A stretch of 64,000 bases of DNA from Pegoplata infirma (Eukaryota > Arthropoda > Insecta > Diptera > Anthomyiidae). How positions within the stretch are numbered: the first letter of the stretch is position 1; every line of letters starts with the position of its first letter. The stretch spans positions 39,393,890 through 39,457,889 of the forward strand of contig OY992540.1 in the NCBI GenBank assembly GCA_963921195.1. The letters are read 5' to 3'. The notes under the pieces are model-generated. The model searched no databases. It was not told the DNA's origin and saw only the letters and a program-made list of their open reading frames with translations. A program made the position numbers and the translations under genes. Below, one piece after another: positions 34,217 through 44,156 of this stretch.

Positions 34217-34652
34217 GGTACTTTTTAATGATCTTACACATACATATAAGACATCACAGGAAATGTCTTTTTTTGTCCAATTTTTGGTACTTTTTTGGTA
34301 CTTTTTATGGTACTTTTGTACTTTTTTGGAACTTTTGTACTTTTTTTGAATTCCTTGAAAGGATCCAAAAAATTTATCATTAAAAGCCGCTAAAAAAGTT
34401 GAATTAAAAAAACATGCACCCCAGCGCCACCTAACGGGTCCATTCATAAATATTTCGTTTTGACGAAACATTGACAGCAGTTCAGATTATATCTGAACTG
34501 CTGTCAAATCGCACTAAAAATAAAGATTTGTTAAACATTTTATACCAGCGCCATCTACCGGGTCCAAATGCAAAAAAAACAAGCATAAATGCTTGAACCG
34601 TATCTATGACGCAATTAGATAGCTCTCATAGCAACAATTGCACACACGATTT
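34217..34652. repeat. Short repeat block: GGTACTTTTTT tandem repeats and a perfect hairpin
   Basis: 34285-34350 holds five to six TGGTACTTTTT-like units. 34471-34507 is a perfect hairpin: TTGACAGCAGTTCAGAT, 3-nt loop, then its exact complement. A near-identical 22-bp motif (CAGCGCCACCTAACGGGTCC versus CAGCGCCATCTACCGGGTCC) flanks it at about 34423 and 34548. No gene; the 96-codon minus frame is not credible. Confidence 0.65.
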
Positions 34653-34654
34653 TA

Positions 34655-35407
34655 CACTCAAAATAATCACTCTGTTAAATTACAGAGATACTCTGCTGAG
34701 CCAGCAGAAAATACCATAGATTTCCAACCAGCAAGATTTTTTGTTATTTTACGAAGAAAACTCTGTAAAATGATTTCGATAAAAAAAACCTGTAAATTTA
34801 CAGAATCATCTGTAAAATATTGATAAAAGCGACCAGAATTTTACTATTTTATTTACTATTTGTTTCTGATCAATTTCTCTTTCCTTAATGTGTAAGTAGT
34901 GTTGACAATTGAAAAATGCCACCGAGTAAATTTGCCCGCTTTAATGCTTCCAAATTGTAAATCTACTTTTTTTATTTTTGTGAAAATTACGATGTATTTT
35001 ACGAGTACCTCCAATTTTACCCGACATCCTCGTAAAATTTACCAGGTTTTATTGTAATTTAAGACGCTTTTTAAAGAGCGGTTGAAATATTTGGGAGTTT
35101 TTTGAAGAGCTTTTATTTAAAAACTGTATTACAGAGCACTAAGTTAAATTACAGTTGAAATTTAGTATTTTGGTTACGAGAAAATGTATAAAATCTGTAT
35201 TTTACCAAAAAACTCTGTTTATTATCTATAAAATAGAGATTACAAAGTAAAAACTAAAATTACAGATAAAATTTTGTTTTTCGGTTACAAGAAAATACAA
35301 AGTATATTCTTAAAATCTGTATTTCGACAGATAACTTTGTCAAATGTCTGTCGAATTAAGATTACAGTCATTTTACAGAGTTTTTAACAGAGTAATTATT
35401 TTGAGTG
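34655..35407. mobile_element. TA-flanked TIR element, CACTCAAAATAAT family (copy 2)
   Basis: 753 bp with the same ends and order of internal motifs as 7304-8160, shorter by about 100 bp. TA on both sides (34653-34654, 35408-35409). Non-coding. Confidence 0.85.
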
Positions 35408-36807
35408 TATAAATGACGATATGGCATTGATTTTTGGTAACCCTGTTGTGAACCAGGGTGACTTAAATTATAATTTTCTGAAAGCCTACATTCTCTATTG
35501 ATTTTTAATTGATCAGACAAATTGGTTACGAGATATACTTTTTTGAACACCAGAATGTTACTTTTCCCACTGTGCTACTCTCACAATTTTTTGGTCCGGT
35601 TCATGTGAACAGACAAAATTTGAAATTTGTTGGACGGTAATAAAATTCTAATTACTTAAAAACTGTATAATAGGCGTATACTTAATTTTGAGATTGTCTT
35701 AAAATAACAATCATACGCAACGGTGCACAGTATTTTATTTTTAGAAATTAGGGCAATTGAAAACTTCCAGTTACGAATTTATTTTTAGGCCTAAAACTAT
35801 GCTATATAAAATAAGTGCATGATAAAATTAAATTAATGAAAGCAAATGTTTTTTGTGGAAGTAACACATCCTAAAACCTTCAAGGGATGGAAATCACGAC
35901 AATCCTTCATAATTATTTATTGTTTTAAATCAAATTTCAATAAAAAAAATATGTTTAATTTTTGAATACTGTTTTAAATATGTTATTGCATAGTTTAAGG
36001 CTTCAAAATAAATTTACAACTGGTTGTAAGGTAATATATGTTCGGTCTTAATCGACTGTATTATTCTAACTTATTTTTATTTAATTTTGTTAAAATATTT
36101 AATTTTTTTGCAAATATTTGTATTCCCAGCTTTCTGTTTTATTGTATTATTTTTTTATGATTATTTACATTTTTAATTTTTTGTGTTTTGTTTAATTCTG
36201 ACCTCGCGTTGAATAAACAAATCAAATAAGCTTGTGAAAACTTTTGTTGTGTTCAACAAAATTTTTAACGGAATTAATTTCTACTTCCTATTCCCTGCAT
36301 TTTCGGTTTTTTTTTTTGCTTCATCCCTGTCTGCGTTATTTTTTATAATTTGCGGTCAGCGGATGTAAGTTTTCGCCTAAGGGACGGATTTGTTTTTTAG
36401 TGATGATGAGCAGGAAGTTTATTTTTCAACACTTTTTACTTTTTTTGTGTATAACATTGTTACGGTTAGGTTTAGAGTATTTTCTAAATTTATTTCGTTT
36501 AATATTTAATAAGATTATATTAGAAAAAAAACTGAAACATGTTAAAGTAATGGTCTCAAAGTGAAAGATTTTGTTTTTTTTAGGAAATTGCTTAGGGGAC
36601 GAAAAAAAAATTTAAGGGTTAAAAGAGAAAAAAAAACATAATTTTATTAAGGTAATAAAATTATAAGGAAAAAAAAAAACTAAATTACCAAAATCATTTT
36701 AGACAGTCAAGAAGAATTTTTAAAGAGCCTTGAAAATGCAGGAGGTTTAAGATAATATTTTAAATCTGAGAACAAATAAGTTTTTTTTTTAAAGAAAATA
36801 AGATTAC
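35408..36807. other. AT-rich sequence with a dispersed repeat and a solitary Transib-like end
   Basis: 35568-35574 is CACTGTG preceded by CTTTTC; in reverse it reads CACAGTGGGAAAAG, 16 more nt, then AAAAAAGTA, like a T1 end. 35745-35995 is a direct repeat of 56815-57020 (landmark AACCTTCAAG…ATCACGACA…CCTTCAT). The rest is low-complexity; no gene. Confidence 0.55.
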
Positions 36808-37957
36808 TGTAACGTAGCAAACCGACTTCTATATTGCTACATACATAATTTCCGTGCTCATTGTTAATTGTATACACTTACTATATGATATTTTATTGAA
36901 TTCGGGTTAAATAGTAATGTTAACCCTGGTATATAAGTGCCACTCTAATATACCACGACACTATATTTACCGCCCGAATATTGGCCCATTATATTCACTA
37001 AATGTATCGGCACACATGTGAATAATGGCCACCCTATTAATTTCACCCACGGTATATACGTGTCACCCTAATTTTCGTGTGTATGGATTCACAGCGTACA
37101 TCATAGTGAGTAGTGGCACTTGTATGTACTTAATTCTCATTCTGTTCATTTTGTATTTCATATGAATAGTGAAGGTTGTGACCACCAAAGGCAGTTCACC
37201 AGTGGTGGACAAACCAGTTAGGTACGATCAAGTACTTGTTCAACAGAACAGGATGTTGAGTGTATCTCCTAAATAAAAGGAACCTGACTGAAACTTTGGT
37301 GGACGATCGATATCGATTGTCCTTATAAATAAATACTCCTGCGGCTTCGGCTGACAGCTTTACTACTCCTGCGGCTTCGGCTGACAGCTTTACTACTTCT
37401 GCGGCTTCGGCTGACAGCTTTGCTAATTTTTAGTAAATTTATAGGAGCTGTACCTCCGCCACAGAGGGGCTGCCAACAGAGAGTTGTAACGATTACCACC
37501 GCCTCCTGATTTAGACACAATCGACCGATACATATACCTGCCACCGCACCAGCCGACATACCGAATCATAAATCCTGATTATCACCACATGAACACCGTA
37601 ACCATCGTCATATCTTAATAACCCGAACAAAACCTGTCAAAGTACACACCGGCCGACGCACCGCCGTCATACCGAAACATCCAGCCTGATTATCACTATC
37701 CGAGTACCATAACCCGCATTTCGTAATAAACCGAGTGAGAAAGATTGGAGACGAAAGAACTGCGTTGCCGATAAATACATCGTGAAAACATATATACATA
37801 TATGCATTGTGAATATTAATTATTAATTTTTAATAAAGAATATTTATTGTTAACCCCCAAAAAGGGTAAATAACTGTGTTCTCATTGGTTCGAGGGTCCT
37901 TAAGTGGATCCTGGCACGAGACTGAGCTACCTCAGCCACGACAAAACCCCCGTTATA
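36808..37957. mobile_element. Solo-LTR-like block, about 1.15 kb
   Basis: Starts TGTAACGTAGC and ends CCCGTTATA, an inverted pair apart from one site. TTAC lies directly outside both ends (36804-36807, 37958-37961), a 4-bp duplication. More G+C than its surroundings. It has TATATAAG near 36931, an AATAAA at about 37832, and three exact 30-bp tandem units (37334-37423, each with CTGCGGCTTCGGCTGACAGC). No internal region or second LTR. The 78-codon minus frame with an SKAVSRSRRS repeat is a reading of the tandem units. A TIR DNA element is the alternative. Confidence 0.55.
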
Positions 37958-37961
37958 TTAC

Positions 37962-39199
37962 AAATCGTATGAAAATAGTTGGTATTGCTTCGGAGTGGAA
38001 TAATCTGCAAATGAGGTTAAACTATCCCAGCGTCCTACGAAAAAACTCATAAAAAGGTATTGAGACGCTCAAAAACATATCAATACGAATGTTTTTTCCT
38101 TTTAAAATGGTCCTTCTTTCTAACCGCTCTTATAGGTCTCATAAAAGACTCTACAAAATATTATATTTTTTTATTTTATGAGTCTTTTTAGGCTCTTTTA
38201 TGAATTTTCAAAAAAAAATTATTTAAAATTTTTCAAATGTTCATAAATAAGAGTCAAATATGAATCTTTTAAGACTCCAAATTCGGATCGTTCTAAAATT
38301 ATTCATATTTTAGAGCCTTAAAAGAGTCATATTTTATGAGGGCTCAGAAAAATGTACACAGGGATAAGGCTCTTCAGAATCCAAAAATGTATTCCAACCT
38401 CATTTAAGAGGTTTATAAATCCGGGCATGTGGTTGTCCAAACCACGATTTGTTTATGGCAAACATAATATGGTTGTGACATCTACAATGAGGTTATCACA
38501 TCCGGAATGTTATTGAAACAATCAAATAACTGGTTGCGACAACCTCAAAAGTAAGGATGGAATATTAAAAAAAACATTTTTATTTGCAAAATTTAATTGT
38601 CCAAATATGTCCCCCATCCTGACCATTGCTTCCAACCAAGGTTTAAATTTCATCTTTTTATTGAATTGTTAATATAATTAGTTGTTCATACTCGTTTTGT
38701 TGTTTTTAACATTATAATAATTGGCCAGTTAACAATTACATAAATTTCCTACTAACAATATGCTACAAGAAATTCTTAACATTTAAACACGTTTTTTTAT
38801 ATTTTATAAGAAAAATAGATTTACAATTTAACATAATCATAAACATTTTCCTATCACCAACAACATTATTATTTTGATTATTATTACCATCATCAACATT
38901 CTGGTTCGTTCAAGAGCAACTTCCTTATATGTACAAAAGGCTTTGAGTATGAATTTTAGAGAAGGGTGGAAATAAAAAATTGTTGTTTTGAGTTGGAACA
39001 AAAATAGAATTTTCGATTTTTTCCGAAAACTTTAAGAGATATAAATAAAATAAATGTTCTGGCTGGGGTCGTTGGGTGACACAATTAGTTTGTGCTGATG
39101 TTACCAAAATATTTGTCTGACACCTACCTTCAGGTATAAAGGTCAACATAGAATCAATTTTTAAGTCGATGTTGCAATGTCCGTCCGATTGTCCATAAA
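37962..39199. other. AT-rich sequence with repeated CTCATAAAAGAC motifs
   Basis: 38125-38345 contains several direct and inverted ACTCTTTTAAG / CTTAAAAGAGTC-type motifs. 38400-38560 has GAGGTT…AACCTC motifs. No gene. Confidence 0.45.
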
Positions 39200-39575
39200 A
39201 ATCTTTTGAAAAAGTCTCAGATCATGTGACCCTTTTCCTACAAAAAAGTCTTAGATTCTGAGATCGATTTCCTATGGAAAAAGTCTCACATTCTAAGATC
39301 TTTATCCTTTAGAAAAAATCTCAAATTCTAAGATTTTGAGCTCTTATTCCTATAGAAAATTCTGCGACATTTTTCCTATAGAAAAAGCTTCAAATTCTGA
39401 GACTTTTTTCCCTTAGAAAAATTCTCAGATTATTAGACATTTTTTGTATAGAGAAAGTGGCAGATTCTAAGACATTTTGCCTTTCGAAAAAGTCTCAGAT
39501 TCTGAGACCTTTTTCCTATACAATAATTCTGAGATTCGGAAACATTTCTTCTTTAGAAAAAGTCAAAGATTTTTA
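39200..39575. repeat. Minisatellite of palindromic units, about 42 bp, eight to nine copies
   Basis: The unit has the form AAAAAGTCTCAGATTCTGAGAC then TTTTTCCTATAG. The centre GTCTCAGATTCTGAGAC is a 17-nt palindrome in the best units (for example about 39489-39510). Copies diverge by substitutions. It follows a stub of Helentron-like GTCCGTCCGA sequence. Confidence 0.75.
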
Positions 39576-39895
39576 CAAAGAAATTTTTTTTCAATCCCCA
39601 AACTATTTCTTATTCGGATTTTTGTAAAGAATTTCCAAATTCTGAAAAAAATATAGCTTCTAGTAACGCTTGAGTCACATTTTTCATCTAATTAAAAGAT
39701 TTGGGCCAATTTTTATAGAAAAATATTAGATTCTGACAAGGAAAGTCTCCCTGGTGTCACCTCTATGAATTTACATGTATTTGTAAAATGTACTTGATGC
39801 AACCAAAATTTTACAAAAAAAAAACTCTTTAAATTTACAGAGTTTAGTTAAAAACATGTTATTTTGTAAAATTTTCATAAGATTTTTTAGAAAGA

Positions 39896-40098
39896 TTATT
39901 CTAGCTCAAGGTCATATTTCTTTTACTAATCATTACGATGATATTGTCAAAGTAACAATTTTCAAGAAACTTTTTAAAAAAGTTGTTTTTATAAAGTTTT
40001 TATAAAGTTGTTTGTTTTAAATTGATTGGTTTGGTCATTTTGCTAGACTTACTCGACACGTGTTTCGGAATTCGTCAAATTCCATTGTTGAGAGTACA
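39896..40098 (+). repeat. Dispersed repeat X (copy 3)
   Basis: Landmarks CTCAAGGTCATATTTC, GACACGTGTTTCGGAATT and TCAAATTCCATTG. It holds the empty target site (CTAGACTTACTCG, reverse AAGTCTAGC) of the TIR element found in copy 1. Confidence 0.7.
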
Positions 40099-40100
40099 TA

Positions 40101-40907
40101 CCCAGCAGAAATAAATCGAGATTTTGGCGACACAGCATCTGTTTATAGCATACCGTAGCGCATCCAAAGAGCGCTCTTAGGGATGCAGTAAAAGGAAGGG
40201 GAAAAAATTTTAATTTTTTTTTAAGATTTTTTATATAAAACTTATAATGTGTAATTATTTTTTGATAAAATTTTACACTTGCTTTCCTTTTCAATATTTT
40301 TAACACTTTTTGAATAAAAAAACATGAGTTTTAGACAAAGACACATGATTTGACTGCATCATTATTGCGCATTAATCAGCGCTGCAAAGAGCGCTTCAAT
40401 CATAGCATCTTTGACCGCTGTTCCCAAAAAAAATCCCATAAAAAATGTGAAAATTAAAATTTCCGATATTTTTTTGATGTTCACTTCCGATTTTTTTTTT
40501 TTCATTTTGTTTCACATAAATAAAGTTTTGTAAAGTAAAACGAATGAATTTTTTTGTTATATTTTTTTAAATTTTAGTTATTTGATTTCAACTTTGAATT
40601 TACAGCATCTTTATTCTGCTTAAATCATCTCTACAAAGATACATGAATTCACTGCATCTTTAATCTGCTTAAATCAGCGCTAAAAAGATACATGAATTTA
40701 CAGCATCTTTATTCTGCTTAAATCAGCGCTCTAAAGACACGTGATTTCAGTGCATCTAAAGAGCGCTGTTTCTGTGTATCCAACTAGCGCTCTAAAGTGG
40801 GACATCGCCTTAGGGAATCATGCATGAATTCAGCGCAATTGGATGCGCTCCTTTACTCAAGTTCCCCTTCCAAAAGCTGCTGAACGTTCAGCAAAATTTC
40901 TGCTGGG
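40101..40907. mobile_element. TA-flanked TIR element with CCCAGCAGAAAT ends
   Basis: 807 bp: CCCAGCAGAAAT (40101-40112) and ATTTCTGCTGGG (40896-40907), TA on both sides. The interior has a tandem repeat of about 56 bp (about 40600-40760: GCATCTTTATTCTGCTTAAA, then TACATGAATTTACA) and AGCGCT motifs throughout. A minus-strand fragment of the same family is at about 42828-42910. Non-coding. Confidence 0.8.
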
Positions 40908-41151
40908 TACCTTCAAACATACATACACAGAAAAAAATATCGTGAAATCAAAGTAACTAAACAAATTGTTAGCAACTAATTTCTAGTTCAACAACGTTTT
41001 TAATTGTATCAACAATGTATAATGTTAATATGACAAAAATCCACTTTAATTTCCAATTAAATGCATCAATTAAAATCATTGTTAAAAAACGCACAAAATG
41101 CTTATTGATAACACAGACACTTTATAAACTCATTTAATGAAGCACAAAAAT

Positions 41152-41226
41152 ATGTGACGATAGCACGGTGGTAGTGTGCTAGACTCGAATCATGAACATT
41201 GCGGGTTCGCTGCCAGGTGGCGGAAA
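41152..41226 (+). repeat. tRNA-like unit 1
   Basis: TAGCACGGTGGTAGTGTGC (A-box region) and GGGTTCGCTGCC (altered B box). Followed by a T-rich tract. Not a functional tRNA by eye. Confidence 0.6.
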
Positions 41227-41323
41227 CATATTTTTATTTTTATTTATTTTTATTTGGAGGTTATTTTGTTTTTGCTATTCAGCAGACACCTTTTATACGC
41301 ATTAAGTCAACTACAAATATATG

Positions 41324-41397
41324 TGAGGAATAGCATGGTGGTAGTGTGCTAGACTTGTACCATGTTCGTTGCCGGTTCGATTCCAGCTCACGCCAGA
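41324..41397 (+). repeat. tRNA-like unit 2 (best B box)
   Basis: TAGCATGGTGGTAGTGTGC, then an exact Pol III B box GGTTCGATTCC (41374-41384), then a long T run (41398 on) that would terminate Pol III. Confidence 0.65.
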
Positions 41398-41516
41398 TTT
41401 TTTTTATTTTATTTTTTTTTTGTTTTATTTTTAGTTTTTTATTTTATTTTTAAATTAAATGACATTAAAAACAGTTTATTTCCTTTAATATACGCGTATA
41501 GTCAACTACAAGTATA

Positions 41517-41592
41517 TATAAGGAATAGCACGGTGGTAGCGTTCTAGACTCGTATCATGTTAGTTGAGGGTTCAATTCCCGCTGCCGGCTAA
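41517..41592 (+). repeat. tRNA-like unit 3
   Basis: TAGCACGGTGGTAGCGTTC and GGTTCAATTCC (B box with one change), then a T run. Spacing to unit 2 is about 192 bp. Confidence 0.6.
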
Positions 41593-41994
41593 TGTTTTTT
41601 TTTTAATTTTTAGATTTCTTTTGTTCTATTTTTAGATTTTTTTTAAATAAATTGACATTAAAGCATGTTTATTTCCGTTAATATAATTTATTACAAACTT
41701 TTCAATTAATTTCATTGTTGATACAACAATGAATTTAATTGAAAAAACTAAGTTGAAATTTTTTCACAAGTTACAAAATCCAATGTTATAGTGACAAAAT
41801 CCAATGTAGGCTCAGTTTCAATTAAATGTTTAATTGTATTAACAATGAAATTAATTGAATTGACAAATTTTTTTTTTCTGTGTACCTTCAAACATACCTT
41901 CATATATACAGGTCGAACAATAAATAATTTTTATTAATTTAAAAATTAAAACAGAATTTTCATAAGATTTTTGAAAATATTCTTTTTGGTACTT

Positions 41995-42365
41995 TTTTAA
42001 CATTTTCTCAAAAAAAAATACAGACAAAATTTGGTGTTTTTACAGAAAACTCTGTTTTTAACTATGAAATTAAGATTACAAAGAAATAAGTAAAAGTGAA
42101 TATACAAATTAGTTTTTTGGTTATAAAAAATACAAAGTATTTCGCTTAAATCTGTATTTAAGCAGAAACCTCTGTTAATTATCTGTAAAATTAGGATTAC
42201 AAAGTTAAAAGTAATATAACAGATGAAACTTTGCTTTTTTTGTCACAACAAAATGCAAAGTATATTCTTTAAATCTGTATTTTGACAGAAAACTCTGTCA
42301 AATATCTGTTGAATTAAGATTACAGTCATTTTACAGAGTATTTTACAGAGTTATTATTTTGAGTG
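41995..42365. mobile_element. Partial CACTCAAAATAAT-family element (right half)
   Basis: Matches the right half of 7304-8160 (TTACAGAAAACTCTGTTTTT… and the end TTATTATTTTGAGTG) but has no left end here; sequence resembling the left-middle part is at about 39800-39880, so the copy may have been split by later insertions. Confidence 0.65.
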
Positions 42366-42910
42366 TAAGGATTAGTGGGTCTAGTTTCTGGGTCAGAACA
42401 TTTTTATATTATTGTTGGTCTGTGTTATTAATGAATTTGGCAACAATTCGAAACTTAAGCTAATTTTGGCGTAAGGACAAGACCTAATGAAATTAGAAAA
42501 AAATCGGTCCATGTTTAGACCTTGCCCTCACACAAACGTCTTCCTCAAATTGTGCTAAAATGGTCCCAATAACAGAATTGTAAGGTATTTTTTTTCTGGA
42601 AATTTGAGTTGCAAACGTATTTTGTATTTATGAATTACCTTTTAAATTTTTACCGGAATCGAACCAGTTTTACATCTAGTTTATAGACCACGCTTTTAAA
42701 CTTTACGGGAATCGTACCATTTTCTAGTCCCTATACCCGACCCACCTCCCGATATTTTAAAAAATCTCTATAAATACATAAGAAGTGGCAGCAGATTTTG
42801 GAAAGGAAACTTGAGTCATTGAGCGCATACAAACCTGCTGAATTCGTGCATGGTTCTCAAAGGCGATGTCAATGAAATCACGTGTCTTTAGAGCGTTAAT
42901 TAAAGCATTA
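42366..42910. other. AT-rich spacer with a fragment of the CCCAGCAGAAAT family
   Basis: 42828-42910 matches the inverse of about 40690-40860 (AAATCACGTGTCTTTAGAGC). The rest is unclassified; no gene. Confidence 0.5.
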
Positions 42911-43275
42911 TAAGAGTGTTAAATTCGGCTGTACCGAATCTTTTATACCCTCCAACACCTTAAAAAATGAAAAATAAAAAAAATTTGCAGGGGCGTCTTT
43001 TTTTGGGGAGGAGGGTTTGCGGAGTCTGTGGGAGTCAACTTTCCCCTAGCGTTTTCTCAGTGGTTGATTAAATTCCTTAAGGAGGAACTTTCTTCCCCTT
43101 ATCCGATTTTGTCCATTTCCAACTTAACAATCTTAGTGGCAAATCTCAGTAGCCTAGCTCTTTTACTTTAGACTGTATCGTGTCTTCCACAGACGGACAA
43201 TATATACATTTTATGGGGTTCTAGTCCTATATTTCGATAAGTTACACGCGGAATGACAAAGTGGAGGGTATAAAG
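42911..43275 (-). mobile_element. Helentron-like element H7 (short)
   Basis: Begins AAGAGTGTTAAATTCGGCTG with hairpin TTCGGCTGTACCGAA and TATACCCTCCAACA; ends GTGGAGGGTATAAAG. The core is partly deleted, but ATTTTATGGGGTTCTAG remains. Confidence 0.75.
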
Positions 43276-43924
43276 AAGTTCAAAGCCCTGACTACACCAT
43301 TTCCACTTTTATTTTAGAAAATACGAATTATATTTAAGAAATTTCCATTCATATATTTAGACATTTCTATTTTTATGTCAGAAATTTCTATTTATGCTCG
43401 TATTTCAGAAACATCTATATCGGTCAAAATTACGATACAAAAACACAAATCCGGACTTGGGTCTTCATTTAGACATTCCCATTTACAGTTTAATTAAATT
43501 CCAAAAACTCGCGATTTTCATTTTTTAAAAATCACAAAAAATTTAAAAAGTAGTGTAGTTTGAAGAGCTTTAACTTCTTAAGTAAATATCGGCTTTTTAT
43601 AATCGAAATTGAAATTAAAAGCTAAAGTCCTCTCCTTAAAACATAAAAGTTAAAAAAAAACTGTGTCATTAAAAAAATGCATTTTAAATGCAAATGCATT
43701 TTTGGGGTGCATTTTCTTCAACTTATACCTCTTTTAATTTTGTTTTAATTAATTAATTAAACCCAGAAAAACTTTGGAATGGGTGGTGATTATATAACAC
43801 ATTACCAGGTAATGTATATCCCTAATTTGTAGCATTATTTTAGGATGTCTTACCAAACAAATCTCTTGGACAAGTGCAGGTTTTTTATTTTTTATATTAA
43901 TCAATTGTTGAACATATGTGCTTA
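43276..43924. other. AT-rich spacer with a fragment of the CCCAGCAAAACTT family
   Basis: 43763-43870 (CCCAGAAAAACTTTGGAATG…TGATTATATAACACATTAC) matches the left end of the element at 53086. No gene. Confidence 0.55.
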
Positions 43925-44156
43925 ACAAGTAGGAAAGTTAAATTCGCCTTGGCCGAATCTATGAATATCCTCCACAGTGCCCTTTTTAAGTGATAGTAAA
44001 TTTTCTTACGTGAAAAAAATAAAATTTTTGATTAGAAATATTTTATTTTGTGTAAAAAGTTTTTTTGTTAAGTAATTTTTGAAGAAAAAAAAATAGTTCA
44101 CTAAAATTTTTTGAGTGTAAAATTTTTTTCGAGTGTATTTTTTTTAGTGTAAAAAT
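43925..44156 (-). mobile_element. Helentron-like element H8, left part (split by RTE copy C)
   Basis: ACAAGTAGG, hairpin TTCGCCTTGGCCGAA, ATCCTCCACAGTG, then TTTTTGAGTGTAAAATTTT to TAAAAAT. Aligns with H1 12799 to about 13060. It continues at 46907 after the retroposon. Confidence 0.85.

Larger units (their letters stand above)
40926..41882. mobile_element. TIR element with CACAGAAAA ends carrying three tRNA-like units
   Basis: 957 bp: CACAGAAAAAAA… and …TTTTTTTTTCTGTG, TA on both sides. TACCTTCAAACATAC lies just outside each end (40908-40922, 41883-41897), either a long duplication or an older 16-bp tandem. Inside is a tandem of three 170-190-bp units, each with a tRNA-like block followed by a T run. 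The arms near both ends carry CATTGTTGATACAACAATG-like inverted motifs. Same terminal family as 47984-48450. Confidence 0.8.

Noticed and set aside
37323..37559. 78-codon minus frame with three SKAVSRSRRS repeats
   Set aside because: It is the translation of an exact 30-bp DNA tandem in a solo-LTR-like block; no start context or neighbour supports a protein.
39200..39575. CRISPR-like array
   Set aside because: Units diverge, there are no unique spacers of fixed length, and the genome is eukaryotic.
40908..41897. 15-bp target duplication TACCTTCAAACATAC around the CACAGAAAA element
   Set aside because: TA flanks fit the family better (as at 47984-48450); the longer repeat can be explained by an older 16-bp tandem at the site. 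Left undecided rather than claimed.
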